From Henricia sp. BOLD:AAB3569 (lineage: Eukaryota; Echinodermata; Asteroidea; Spinulosida; Echinasteridae), in assembly GCA_037783545.1 (NCBI GenBank), contig JBBELK010000387.1, positions 1,364,001 through 1,428,000 on the forward strand: DNA of 64,000 nucleotides. The letters run 5' to 3'. The notes below the pieces were generated by a model. That model was given only the letters and a program-made list of their open reading frames with translations. It was not told where the DNA came from and searched no databases. The translations under genes were made by a program, and so were the position numbers. The stretch's first letter is position 1. Every line of letters begins with the position of its first letter. This document shows positions 56,001 through 64,000 of this stretch, in pieces.

Positions 56001-59000
56001 TTGCCCCCCTGGTCAATAGTTCATATCTATTTCCTCCTTTGTCAATAGTTCACATCTATTTCCTCCTTGGTCAATAGTTCACATCTATTGCCCCCCTGGT
56101 CAATATAAGACTCACCCATTGTTTTGTCTTGGTCCTACGTATCTCCTCCTGTTTTTCGGCTGCTAACTGCGCCCTCAGGTTAGCCAGAGCTACCTTAGAC
56201 TCTGCTTCCATGCATTCTTTCATTTCAGCAACTGCAAGTTCTGAAGAAATTACAACAACATTGCAATACATGAAAGTAGCTTACACCCGTTTCATACAGG
56301 CACACCAGAGTCGCGCCGAACTGATTATATTTATTGCTCCGATTAAATTTTGGTTTAAGACAGGCATTCTTAATGCGAGCGGTACGCACACTAAAGACCG
56401 ACGTCTGAAACCAAGTCGCTCTTTAGTCATTCTGATCAACTGGAACAGTCGATCTTTCGACTTCTGGTGAACCATGTCGCTCCAAATTGTTTCATATGTC
56501 AAACTTAATTCAAATTTCTGGGATAATTTAGTTTGGTGCGACTCTCACTATGAGCAACTAACAATGGAAATTGGGCACACACCATTGTTAATAACAATGG
56601 TTTGTGCCCAATTTCCATTGTTAGTTGCTCATAGTGTCTGCTGCGCCAGTATGTAACGGGCATTAGGGGCCGTCCAAAGTTGTCAATATTTTCACGGTTC
56701 TACAAAGCGTAGAAAGGGCAAGGGGGAGGGGAGGGGGAGGGAGGGGGGAGGGGGTGGGTTGGGTTTTCGAGGGCCATGTAAGACTGTACAACATGCACTT
56801 TTGACATTTCATGTAAATTCGGCGAGCGTCGCTTTAAGGAAAAGCGGCGTGAAGGGAATTTTGAGTAAAACGTTGCACTGAAAACCACAGAATCACAAAA
56901 AAAGACTTTCCGCCTTTTGTGATTTTAAGTGTAATTTAGGACAGTCCCTAAGAGTGTATAAAAGTAGCCTACCTAGTATCTGCTTGTACTCTCGTTTCTC
57001 CTGTTCCCGTTCCCAAGCGAGTTGCTTAAGTCTGTTGTCGAGTTGCATGATTTGCGCTTTAGCGTCCCTCAGCGGTAACTCCTTGGAAAAGTCGACACTG
57101 AAATCATCCAGAATTCCTTCGACGGCTGTTGACATCTGCAAAAATTAGAGGAGCTTGTTTAAATTTGTCCAGAAAATGGATTTTGTTCTAATAATCGTTT
57201 AAAATACCTCCCCAAAATATACTGAAATGCAAAAGAAACTTACCACCTTTTAAACCTTTAAATAGCAACAATAACACTGCGTGTAGTAATGTGTGAACTT
57301 ATTTGTGGACAATAGTGTCCTCACTGTCAGACCAAACGGTGTCTGAAGGTCACTTGAACCTTCAATGGTCACTTCATGGCACAGCTGTTGAACAGCTGTT
57401 TTGACCGTCAGTGATTAGCCAAGGGGTATGGGATGATTGTAATGAGCTGCACGTGATGTCTTGATGTTGGCTTTAAAAAGGCCAGTGCAAAATGGGCATT
57501 TCAAGCAACATGCCACGATTGTCGGGGGATCAAAGACTGGTAGGCAGTATGCGCCGACGATGCACTGCCTGTATCCAAATCAATGGTGGCCACACACGCT
57601 TTGAAAGGGGACTGACATTGCACCCTCTTCTGTTCTTTACTGTAGAACCAACTGATGAGATGGTGTATCTTGGTCACAAACTTGACATGTCATCAATAAA
57701 ATGCCAATGTTTCAATTAGCAATTGTTGGTTTGTTTTATTTTGAATTGTTACAATTTCATTACATTTTAAACAAGTGGTAAGTTTCTTTTGCGTTTCAGT
57801 ATACTATCCATGGGAAGAAAACAGGAAACGTGTGCTGCAGCCGAAAGCTTATGAAGAAAGGCAGGATCACTTCAACTGTTATTGGAAACCATCTCGATCG
57901 CTTCGAACATTTTATCAGGAGGTGCAAAGGGACCTTGGACATAGACAGTTTACTTGAAAATGGCGGATGCCAAGTCGAAAATGGACAATTCTGAAATTTA
58001 GGGGTTTTTTTTCTTGTATGGCCATTAAATCTCACCCTCTTGGACAAAACTGATGAAACTCACTCAGTTAAATTTGTCAGGTCTTGTTTACATGATGTGA
58101 AATTTTGGTTTAAATCCGTTGGAAAATGACAAGGTTATTGAAGATTAAAAGTAGGAATTTTTTTTTTTGACACGTAGTACTTCAATGATTGTTTTATTAT
58201 AAAAAGATATCTCAGGTGATCATTGCATTGGACAGTTGGAACTACTTCTATCTTCCATTTGAGTAAGTGTTTTGGTAAATGGTTTATTAAAATGTTGCAA
58301 CATCACAAATCCTGTGTACAGGCTTGGATTGATCAAGGGCCGTACAAAGTTGTCAACATGCATTTCCACGGTTCTACAGAGAGTAGTATTTTTCAAGACT
58401 CTCCATCCTCCCCCCGAAATACTACTTATAAACATTTTTTTGTCACTACTGTGAAATGTCAACATTTTACAGTGCGCATAAAGTCGCACGTGGCCCTCGA
58501 CCCCCCCTCCCATGCTTTGTAGAACCGTAAAAATGTTTACTACTTTTGACGGCTCCCAAATATTTAAAGTAAGACCGTACCTTATCAACATACTTCTTGT
58601 ACAGTTGCTTTTTGCTGGTAGCAATATCAACGAAAGGCGTATTAGATTGTTCCACTGTACTGCTTGTACTGGATGTGCTTGGCGTTATATTTGCAGTATC
58701 CGTACTTCCCGGATTGTCTTCGTTTTTATTTGTATCGTTTTCAGAATTCGTCATTGGCGCGTTGGATGCAAGTGGCAGCCTTTTCGCGGCTTGTAAAGTC
58801 TCGATAATGTTTGGGAAGGACGATAAGGGGATTGAAAGCGACCTTACTTGGTCTACAGAGGGTAGAGTTAGTTTTTGAGGTACGGGCGGCAAATTACTGA
58901 CTTGAGAAGGTTGGGATTCGTTAGTGCATTCAGATGGAGGACTGTTTGAGGTATCTTTTGGCGGAGAACTTGGTCGATCTGTTATTTCTTTCGTGGTTTC

Positions 59001-62000
59001 AAGTTGAGGTGCGGCGACCACAGGGGAAGATCTTCCTGCTTCGTCAGTCTTATTTTCATCAATCGCATTATTTTCGTCTTTCTCGAAAGGATCGGAAACT
59101 AGAGGGACGGTGTCCGTTTCCATGGGAACCGTGTTGTCGTGAATGTCTTCTTCCGCAGAGTCGGCGTTTTGTGGGAGACTGGACGGTTCTTTGGGTTTTG
59201 GGTTCGAGAGATTTGGTGAAGGCGTTGTTTCTCTCGGTTTGTTCGTAGGTTGATTGCCGGATTGCGACTCGTCGATAACAAGACCGCCTTCGTCCGAGTC
59301 TGAAATTTCCGAGTGGCAGCTCATGACAAGGTCAATGTCTGAATCCATTTTGGATTTTTTTGACGTACTGGGACCTGGAACATTCTTGAGTTTATCTTTG
59401 GAATCGGGAACTTGTTTGTTGTCGGTTGTTTTCTCAGTTTGGGCGTCTGTTTTCGGGCTGGGGGTTGATTTAGCGTCAGTTTGGGATACAGGGTTTGACG
59501 GTTGGGTTGGGGTGGTGAGAGTTTTATCCTGGGTTGATGAGGTCTTTTTAAGGTTTTCAGGATTTGACTTTTTATCACCGTTTTTGTCGATGGCGCCATC
59601 ATCTACTTCCATGTCGGAGTCGTCCGAATGTTCGGCCTCGCTCGATTCCGAGTCCGACTCGACTGCTGAGGATTCGGAATCTGACGCCTCTTTGTCTACA
59701 CTGTGCAACCTCTCGATGCCGAGAAACGCTTTCATGGTTTCGATGGTCTTACCCAACTTGATGTGAAACTTGTCCTTTGGAGGTACGATTTTGGAAGTGC
59801 TTGGAAGGTCTTCGGAGTTTGGTGTGCTTTTTGGAGTTTCCGAGGTATCTTTGATATCGGTAGTTTCTGTCGTTAACGGTAATGACGCAGCTGTATCAAT
59901 TATTAGTTTGTCCGAGAGTTCGCTCTGCAATTGCGCATTTTCTTGGCTTTTGTCGGATTCATTTATAGTTGAGGATTTCTCCGTTGATTCCTCGGATTGC
60001 GCGTCTTGTTTTATTGCGTCCTGTGTTTCTATTTCTTCACCCTGGTCTTCGCGACTCATTTGTTTGGCCATTTTCCCCAGCGTCCTCGGACTGACTTTGT
60101 TGAGTTTAATGGCGAGGCTCCTGGCAAAGTCGTTCGTCGAGACGTGCGCTTTTCCGAGGAGCTGCACTGCTGGTAACTGCGCTTCCACAATGGGGTCCAC
60201 ATTGAGACTTTCATCGCTGACTTCGAAAACGCCCGCTGGTGCTTTACTAGGCGAAGCCCCCACGTTTTCATCAGTCTCCGTATTATTGGTGTTCGTTTTT
60301 GAGGAAGACTCTGTACTTAACGTGTCCATTATTTTCGTCGGGGGCTTTTCAATATCGCTCACGCCGCCTGTTTTCTTCCGCGTAATGCTGAAGATCTGCC
60401 GTCTAACCACATTTGGCACTTTGCAACTCATGGATTCTTCATCAAATCCTTCATTTTTTGATGCCAAATCCGGAGGCGACTGTTCGTCTTTCTCGTCATC
60501 ACTGCCAGTTTTCGTCGACTTCTGATTTTCGGCCTCTTGTTTAGAACGCTGATCATTTTCCGACTCATTAACTACCTTCCCTTGTTCCGCGCTTGCTTCT
60601 TTTTTGTCTTGCGTGGTCTTCGAAACCATCCTTATTTCCGCGTATCTTTCCATTGACTCGGTATCAACAGGTTCCTTCTTAATCTTCACGTTTCCTGGAA
60701 GTTGGACCGATTTTGACGTGCTTGTGCTGTCCGTTCCGTTACGCAATGACGTTGTAATGACTCGACCAGCAACCCATTTCGCTTGGTCTTCGGGAGTCAA
60801 CGTTAGGCATTCAAACTTTCCGTATGCGGTTCGGTGCGGCGCGTACTTGAAGCTGTGTTCGCCGAACATTTTCTTCAGGTTTAGGACGTGGTGTTCCATT
60901 TCAAATATGGAACCGCTGAGGCCGGTGGTTTTCTTTTTGGATGCGTTGGGGATTTCGTGGGAATACATGTAGCAGCTGTTAATGGGAATCCACGCCCTGA
61001 AAAAATAGGATCGAACAAAGATAGCATAACAAATTGTCAGAAAATAGTCCAGGGTTGTAACGAGGCTTCCTCTGCTCAAGTCAAGTCAAGTTGCCTTCAA
61101 GTCCCAAATCAAGTCTGCCTTCGAGTCCTAAGCCAAGTCAAACTGCCTTCGAGTCCCAAGCCAAGTCAAACTGCCTTCGAGTCCCAAGCCAAGTCAAACT
61201 GCCTTCCAGTCCCAAGCCAAGTCAAACTGCCTTCCAGTCCCAAGTCAAGCCAGACTGCCTTCGAGCCAAGTAAAGTCAGACTGCCTTCAAGTCCCAAGTC
61301 GAGTCAAACTGCCTTCAAGTCCCAAGTCGAGTCAAGCTGCCTTCGAGTCCCAAGTCGAGTCAAACTGCCTTCGAGTCCCAAGTCAAGTCAAGTCAAACTG
61401 CCTTCGAGTCCCAAGTCAAGTAAAGTCAAACTGCCTCCGAGTCCCAAGTCGAGTCAAGTCATTTGACACCAATGCCAAATCAAGTAAGGCATGTTGGTCA
61501 AGTCGGGTCAAGTCAAGTAGTCACTACAGTAAATTTGTTCAAGCTAATTTCAAAATGAGCCTAAACCATATTGGGTATTTTTGTTCTTCTGGCCAAGAAT
61601 GCTCCATGTTTAAACAAAGCTTAGTCTTAGGTTTCTGTTGTGCTGAAATACAATTCGGTCCTCAAAATGACAAAATTACATAAAAGTTCAATTTCATTTT
61701 TATCAGACTCGAGTACAAACAATCTTAAAGTCCGAGTCAAGTCAAGTCATTTGTGTCGGTGACTCGAGTCCAAGTCATTTAAGGTTCAAGACTTGAGTCC
61801 CGAGTCCGATTCCCGTTGCCAAGTCTTTCGTTTATTCCTTTATGACAATATCGCACCTGTCGTGTTGGCCAAAGAAGCGCACATCGAGCAGACCGTCCTT
61901 TTCTCGGATGACCTTGGACGGCCAGAAAGGGAAGCCCTGGAGCCTTGCCCAGATGAGCCTGTGAGGATTGCGCTACGAATAAAAAGGAAAAATTTCAAAA

Positions 62001-63831
62001 GCACTCAGTATTCTGCCAATACACTGAGCTAATAAAACAATTTCTAATTTTGCTTTCTCTTCTTAATTTACCACTTTTCGACAGGGAACTGCATATGGGT
62101 CATTCCCAAAATTAGGGGTCAAAAATTGTTGGTGTCCCAGTTACGTACGACACTCTCTGCTTCAAAAATCACCACTCCTGATCACAAATTCTCAGTAATG
62201 GACTGTGGCCTGTGATTATAGGGGGCAGCATCATTTTCTTCAATATTTTGTTCTCCGATTCCTGAAAAATATTTAAAACAAAAGACCATAAAACCTTATA
62301 ATTTGTTCCATGGTACTGAATAGGAGTTTGGTGTCCCGGGTTACCTACGCCAATGAACATTGGCTGTAGAATAAGTTTGCATTAACCTTGGTGCCATATT
62401 TACATACAAACATTAAATTTAAGTGGCATTTGTTGAAATAAAAATAATTATTATCTACTGGGAAACCACTTTCAATCACTAAAAACACTTGGAAATCTTA
62501 AAAAGCATGTCACACTTTTGGACCCCTAATTTTGGGAATGACCCACATGCAGTTCTGAGAGTGAGTGTCTTGGGGTGGTTATACAGAATTAGCCCATGGG
62601 TCAGTACTACCAGGGCAGAGCTGGTCTCTTATCTTGTTGGCCAAGAGTACTGGTTATATTCGTTCACATTTACTATTAAAGACAGATTACATGATTGGAA
62701 AACTTCTAAAAACACATTACTAAAGAGTAATGTTGATAAACTGCCTTGTATAAATTTTAGCAACATAGATACAGTAATACTTAAGAAAACCTGAAAATGT
62801 ATAGTTTTTGTGTTGAATGAATGGTAAAAAAATTGCAGACAATTTCTTTTTTTAAAGCACCTTCAGTTGGCAATTTCACCCATAAAGGTGCACACAGTTT
62901 TCCCGTCCATACACTATAAGGACATACCTTCGTTCTCGGTGTAAAAAAAACTGCTCCAAAATTCCACTTTTTTGCAAAATGAAAACAACTTTCTTCACCA
63001 AAACCCCCGACCCTAACTCTAAACTTTTAAAAGATTGGACAACCCAACTGTGGACTTGTGCAAGTCCACATGGTGTCATCTCTTCCTGGTTTATGCGGAT
63101 TTCCTTTGTTCCCAAGTCCACAGTGTATGTAATGCTCGTACACTTTTAGTTATGTGGTGTTTGTTACCATTGCTATCAACACTTTTAGTTGGGTTTTTCT
63201 TGTCAACTCGTGAAGTAAAATTTTGGTTAACTTTAAATGATGTACTGGGGGCTTTAAACTCGGAATACTTACACAGACTTCACAGAACCACTCATCTCTT
63301 TTTATGCTTGCTGAAAGGTAGCAGTCGGGGCATGTCTCAATCTCCTTCATCTGTAAACAAACAAATTTACATGGTAAACAAAACAAATTTAAATATCAAA
63401 CAAATTTAAATATTAAAGATACATGTACATTGTATACTTTGAATATTGAAAAATTGAAAAGTGTGCATGCTCATATTTTAAAAACCAAATTTGTTAATTT
63501 TCCATAGAAAGATAACATTTTGTAAAAAAAAAAAAATCCTGGGGAGTTTGTTGCCGTTGCTGTCAACACTTTGAGAAAGGTTTTTCTTGTCAACTCATGA
63601 AGTAATATTTTGGGATCATTGCAAATACAATAGACGTTTAAGTCACGTGCAAATAAACATGCAACTAAATAAGGAAAATCTCATCAAGTTAAACTGGGAT
63701 AACTCAATAAAAATTGAAAATTCTTTCCCAACATAGACAAAAAAATAGTTTAATTCAAAATTTCGCTCCACTTACTTCGTACTCGCAAATTTTGATGATC
63801 ATGCGAGCGCTGTTCGTCAACTTGTGATGTG
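52673..63831 (-). CDS. ZMYND8: ZMYND8 orthologue, nine 3' coding exons (partial gene)
   Basis: ZMYND8 is a nuclear multi-domain histone reader (PHD, bromodomain, PWWP, MYND) that recruits corepressor and chromatin-remodelling complexes. Nine exons are found: 63831-63776, 63350-63273, 61972-61857, 60996-58581, 57135-56973, 56240-56116, 55601-55440, 54825-54679 and 53068-52673. All joins are in phase, giving about 1219 residues. In order: end of the bromodomain ([16 protein letters not shown]), zinc-binding [24 protein letters not shown] ([24 protein letters not shown]), a long acidic Ser-rich linker, a coiled coil, the MYND finger, and a Q/P-rich tail. The [13 protein letters not shown] block and spacing match vertebrate ZMYND8, and separate it from ZMYND11. 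The PHD and most of the bromodomain lie beyond the right edge. Confidence 0.96.
53887..54287 (+). mobile_element. TIR element, GGCTGCGTTCGGGCGTG family, copy 3
   Basis: Same ends as 42014-42483, 401 bases, flanked by CAT on both sides (a 3-bp duplication). It lacks the GTATGCTCTCACTACTCCCC block present in copy 1. It lies in the intron between the last two ZMYND8 exons. Confidence 0.9.
54454..54526 (-). tRNA. tRNA-like sequence, anticodon GTT (Asn-type), probably pseudo or SINE-derived
   Basis: 73 nt that fold as a cloverleaf. The acceptor GGCTGCA pairs with TGTAGCC. A box-like TAGCTTAATTGG. The anticodon stem TCTGC/GCAGA is perfect, with loop ACGTTAA. The B box GGTTCGAATCC is exact. Against a functional gene: position 33 is C where nearly all tRNAs have T, and two of the five T-stem pairs are mismatched. 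It lies in a ZMYND8 intron. Confidence 0.55.
54679..54825 (-). CDS. ZMYND8: ZMYND8 exon (Ser/Thr-rich, after MYND)
   Basis: Acceptor CGTTCCCAG, donor GAG|GTAAAC, phase 0 on both sides, 49 codons: [20 protein letters not shown] ... [14 protein letters not shown]. Low complexity, but open in the right frame with good splice sites. On the sense strand an unusual C-rich tract (54877-54933) stands about 50 bases upstream of the acceptor. Confidence 0.8.
55440..55601 (-). CDS. ZMYND8: ZMYND8 MYND zinc-finger exon
   Basis: Starts at [47 protein letters not shown], then [13 protein letters not shown]. All MYND zinc ligands (seven Cys and one His) are present with vertebrate spacing. The finger binds proline-rich corepressor peptides in the family. 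The donor is CAG|GTTGGT, a weaker site than usual. Confidence 0.96.
55984..56106. repeat. 29-bp tandem repeat, about four units
   Basis: TCAATAGTTCACATCTATT starts at 55984, 56013, 56042, 56071 and 56100; a diverged unit is near 55391. It abuts the 3' side of the coiled-coil exon (donor at 56116), within about ten bases. Confidence 0.9.
56116..56240 (-). CDS. ZMYND8: ZMYND8 coiled-coil exon 2
   Basis: [42 protein letters not shown]. It joins in phase 1 to the exon above (completing E) and in phase 0 to the MYND exon. Heptad-like hydrophobic spacing matches the coiled coil that precedes MYND in vertebrate ZMYND8. Confidence 0.95.
56280..56667. mobile_element. MITE, GACTCTGGTGCGCCAGTAT family, with 91-bp palindrome
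   Basis: Left end TACACCCGTTTCATACAGG, right end GCGCCAGTATGTAACGGGC, imperfectly inverted. Nested in it at 56546-56636 is a nearly perfect palindrome (CACTATGAGCAACTAACAAT and inverse; two halves meet at TTAATAA with almost no loop). Confidence 0.8.
56973..57135 (-). CDS. ZMYND8: ZMYND8 coiled-coil exon 1
   Basis: Acceptor TTTTTGCAG, then [40 protein letters not shown] and [14 protein letters not shown] plus one base (phase 1). It corresponds to the vertebrate segment starting at the short helix before the coiled coil. Confidence 0.94.
57145..57835. mobile_element. TTAAAGGAGC-family MITE interrupted by a Tc1/mariner-like element
   Basis: 57145-57219 and 57802-57828 together read as one MITE (TTAGAGGAGCTTG ... 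CCCCAAAATA|CTATCCATGGG). A 582-bp element fills the break. Uninterrupted copies elsewhere give the empty site. Confidence 0.85.
57220..57801 (+). mobile_element. Internally deleted Tc1/mariner-type transposon
   Basis: TIRs TACTGAAATGCAAAAGAAAC and GTTTCTTTTGCGTTTCAGTA (about 27 bases). The flanking TA is duplicated, as the empty site in sister MITEs shows (CCCCAAAATACTATCC). The interior encodes an N-terminal start ([12 protein letters not shown]) fused directly to a C-terminal end ([19 protein letters not shown]) like those of Tc1-type transposases, so the catalytic middle is deleted. It sits in a ZMYND8 intron. Confidence 0.82.
57830..57957 (+). pseudogene. Unrecognised open segment beside the MITE
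   Basis: After the MITE similarity ends, the plus strand stays open with protein-like composition ([20 protein letters not shown], then [19 protein letters not shown]). It is on the opposite strand to ZMYND8 and has no start context of its own. It may be a decayed gene or transposon fragment; I do not recognise it. Confidence 0.25.
58581..60996 (-). CDS. ZMYND8: ZMYND8 large central exon (PWWP end and disordered linker)
   Basis: 2416 bases, 805 codons. Acceptor TTTTTTCAG|GGCGTGG, donor AAG|GTACGG. It begins [20 protein letters not shown], the second half of the PWWP, then [21 protein letters not shown]-type motif IKKEP follows. The conserved [19 protein letters not shown] block leads into an acidic Ser run ([20 protein letters not shown]). 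[11 protein letters not shown] is another vertebrate-like patch. The rest is Ser/Thr/Pro/Glu-rich and predicted disordered. Long plus-strand frames over this exon (59254-59766, 59770-60525) are its mirror image. Confidence 0.97.
61074..61512 (+). repeat. Degenerate CAAGTC / CTGCCTTCGAGTCC tandem repeat
   Basis: About sixteen irregular units of 23-32 bases built from AACTGCCTTCGAGTCCCAAG and AAGTCAAGTCAA, in the ZMYND8 intron between the PWWP-half exons. CAAGTC/GAGTC words resume at 61710-61810. Plus-strand frames rich in PSSPKSS are repeat artefacts. Confidence 0.9.
61857..61972 (-). CDS. ZMYND8: ZMYND8 PWWP exon (first half)
   Basis: Acceptor TTCGTAG, donor AG|GTGCGA (phase 2). It codes [20 protein letters not shown] then [27 protein letters not shown] is the PWWP signature (variant FWPS), and the aromatic cage residues W, F and W are present. 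Confidence 0.97.
61973..63272. other. ZMYND8 intron with dispersed repeats
   Basis: Contains inverted words AATTAGGGGTCAAAAATT (about 62110) and GGACCCCTAATTTTGGG (about 62520), which bound a foldback of about 450 bases (62090-62550; TGCATATGGGTCATTCCC and GGGAATGACCCACATGCA). A copy of the split dispersed repeat follows (62680-62900), then another partial copy (63145-63245). No further exon seen. Confidence 0.65.
63273..63350 (-). CDS. ZMYND8: ZMYND8 zinc-binding linker exon (bromodomain to PWWP)
   Basis: 26 codons: [26 protein letters not shown], phase 0 on both sides, donor TGT|GTAAGT. The two CxxC pairs form the small zinc knuckle that locks bromodomain to PWWP in vertebrate ZMYND8. Confidence 0.97.
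63776..63831 (-). CDS. ZMYND8: ZMYND8 exon, end of bromodomain
   Basis: 56 bases, entered in phase 2: CA then [18 protein letters not shown], donor GAA|GTAAGT. It matches the last bromodomain helix (KLT..A..I.KICE.E in vertebrates) and joins directly to [11 protein letters not shown]. Upstream exons are off the window. Confidence 0.93.
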
Positions 63832-63895
63832 CTGTAAAAAAAAACAATTTAAAAAAATGTAACAGGAATTTTGATTTTCCAAGAGCTCCGACTCA

Positions 63896-63960
63896 ACAGG
63901 CAGATGCTCTACCAGCTGAGCTATGAGGCACAGTGGTATACTCCCTAAGGTTCCCCCAAG
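63896..63960 (-). repeat. Solo copy of the 78-bp tRNA-like unit
   Basis: Minus strand CTCATAGCTCAGCTGGTAGA preceded by the TATACCACTGTG spacer, as in the SMO intron 2 array 59 kb away. It lies in a ZMYND8 intron, beside a second tRNA-like start. Confidence 0.85.
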
Positions 63961-63962
63961 TG

Positions 63963-64000
63963 GGGTGTTATGGCCGAGCGGTCTAGTGCGTCGAACTTAA
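63963..64000 (+). tRNA. Type II tRNA-like 5' end, cut by window edge
   Basis: GGTGTTATGGCCGAGCGGTC has a good A box (TGGCCGAGCGG) as in Leu/Ser-type tRNAs, and continues through GCGTCGAACTTAA into a possible anticodon arm. The rest, including any B box, is past the edge, so gene, pseudogene or SINE head cannot be decided. Confidence 0.45.

Noticed and set aside
59254..60525. Two long plus-strand frames (170 and 251 codons)
   Set aside because: They mirror the ZMYND8 central exon, whose minus-strand frame has conserved blocks and splice sites; Ser-rich coding often leaves the complement open.
61074..61466. [17 protein letters not shown] repeat protein
   Set aside because: It is a frame through an intronic tandem repeat on the strand opposite the gene.

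Overview
The window is animal nuclear DNA. It is AT-rich, repeat-dense, and its genes are split by GT-AG introns. Three recognisable genes, all on the minus strand, identify it as metazoan: a Hedgehog-pathway Smoothened orthologue, a rhodopsin-class neuropeptide-type GPCR, and a ZMYND8-type chromatin reader. The repeat content (foldback MITEs, a Penelope-like element, LINE fragments with microsatellite tails, tRNA-derived repeats, Helitron-like ends) fits a marine invertebrate deuterostome. An echinoderm, perhaps a sea star, is my best guess, but this is inference and not proven by the sequence.

Layout. 1-899: SMO intron running off the left edge. 899-5960: SMO exons 5 to 1 (residues 1-391: signal peptide, Frizzled-type CRD, hinge, TM1-TM5). 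Intron 4 carries a LINE fragment with a GAT tail and intron 2 a ten-copy tRNA-like tandem array. 5961-12799: gene-free, foldback MITEs. 12800-30501: a 17.7 kb block of five Helitron-like units, two on the minus strand at the left and three on the plus strand at the right, facing away from a central inverted-repeat element that holds a nearly intact Penelope-like reverse transcriptase ORF. About forty exact TGACGTCA octamers sit in this block. 30502-35893: two-exon GPCR gene (355 aa) with MITEs in and below it. 35894-51690: gene-free mosaic of small inverted-repeat transposons. 51690-52690: 42-bp minisatellite that supplies the last codons and stop of ZMYND8. 52673-63831: nine ZMYND8 coding exons, whose 5' end (PHD and bromodomain) lies beyond the right edge. 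63896-64000: another copy of the tRNA-like repeat and the start of a type II tRNA-like sequence.

The genes do not form a pathway unit. SMO is a plasma-membrane or ciliary Hedgehog transducer, the GPCR a peptide receptor, ZMYND8 a nuclear histone-reader and corepressor scaffold. Exon joins were checked for reading phase and each is consistent. The most unusual part of the window is the 12.8-30.5 kb Helitron-like array with its dense regulatory-site content, followed by the exonised minisatellite at the ZMYND8 stop codon.
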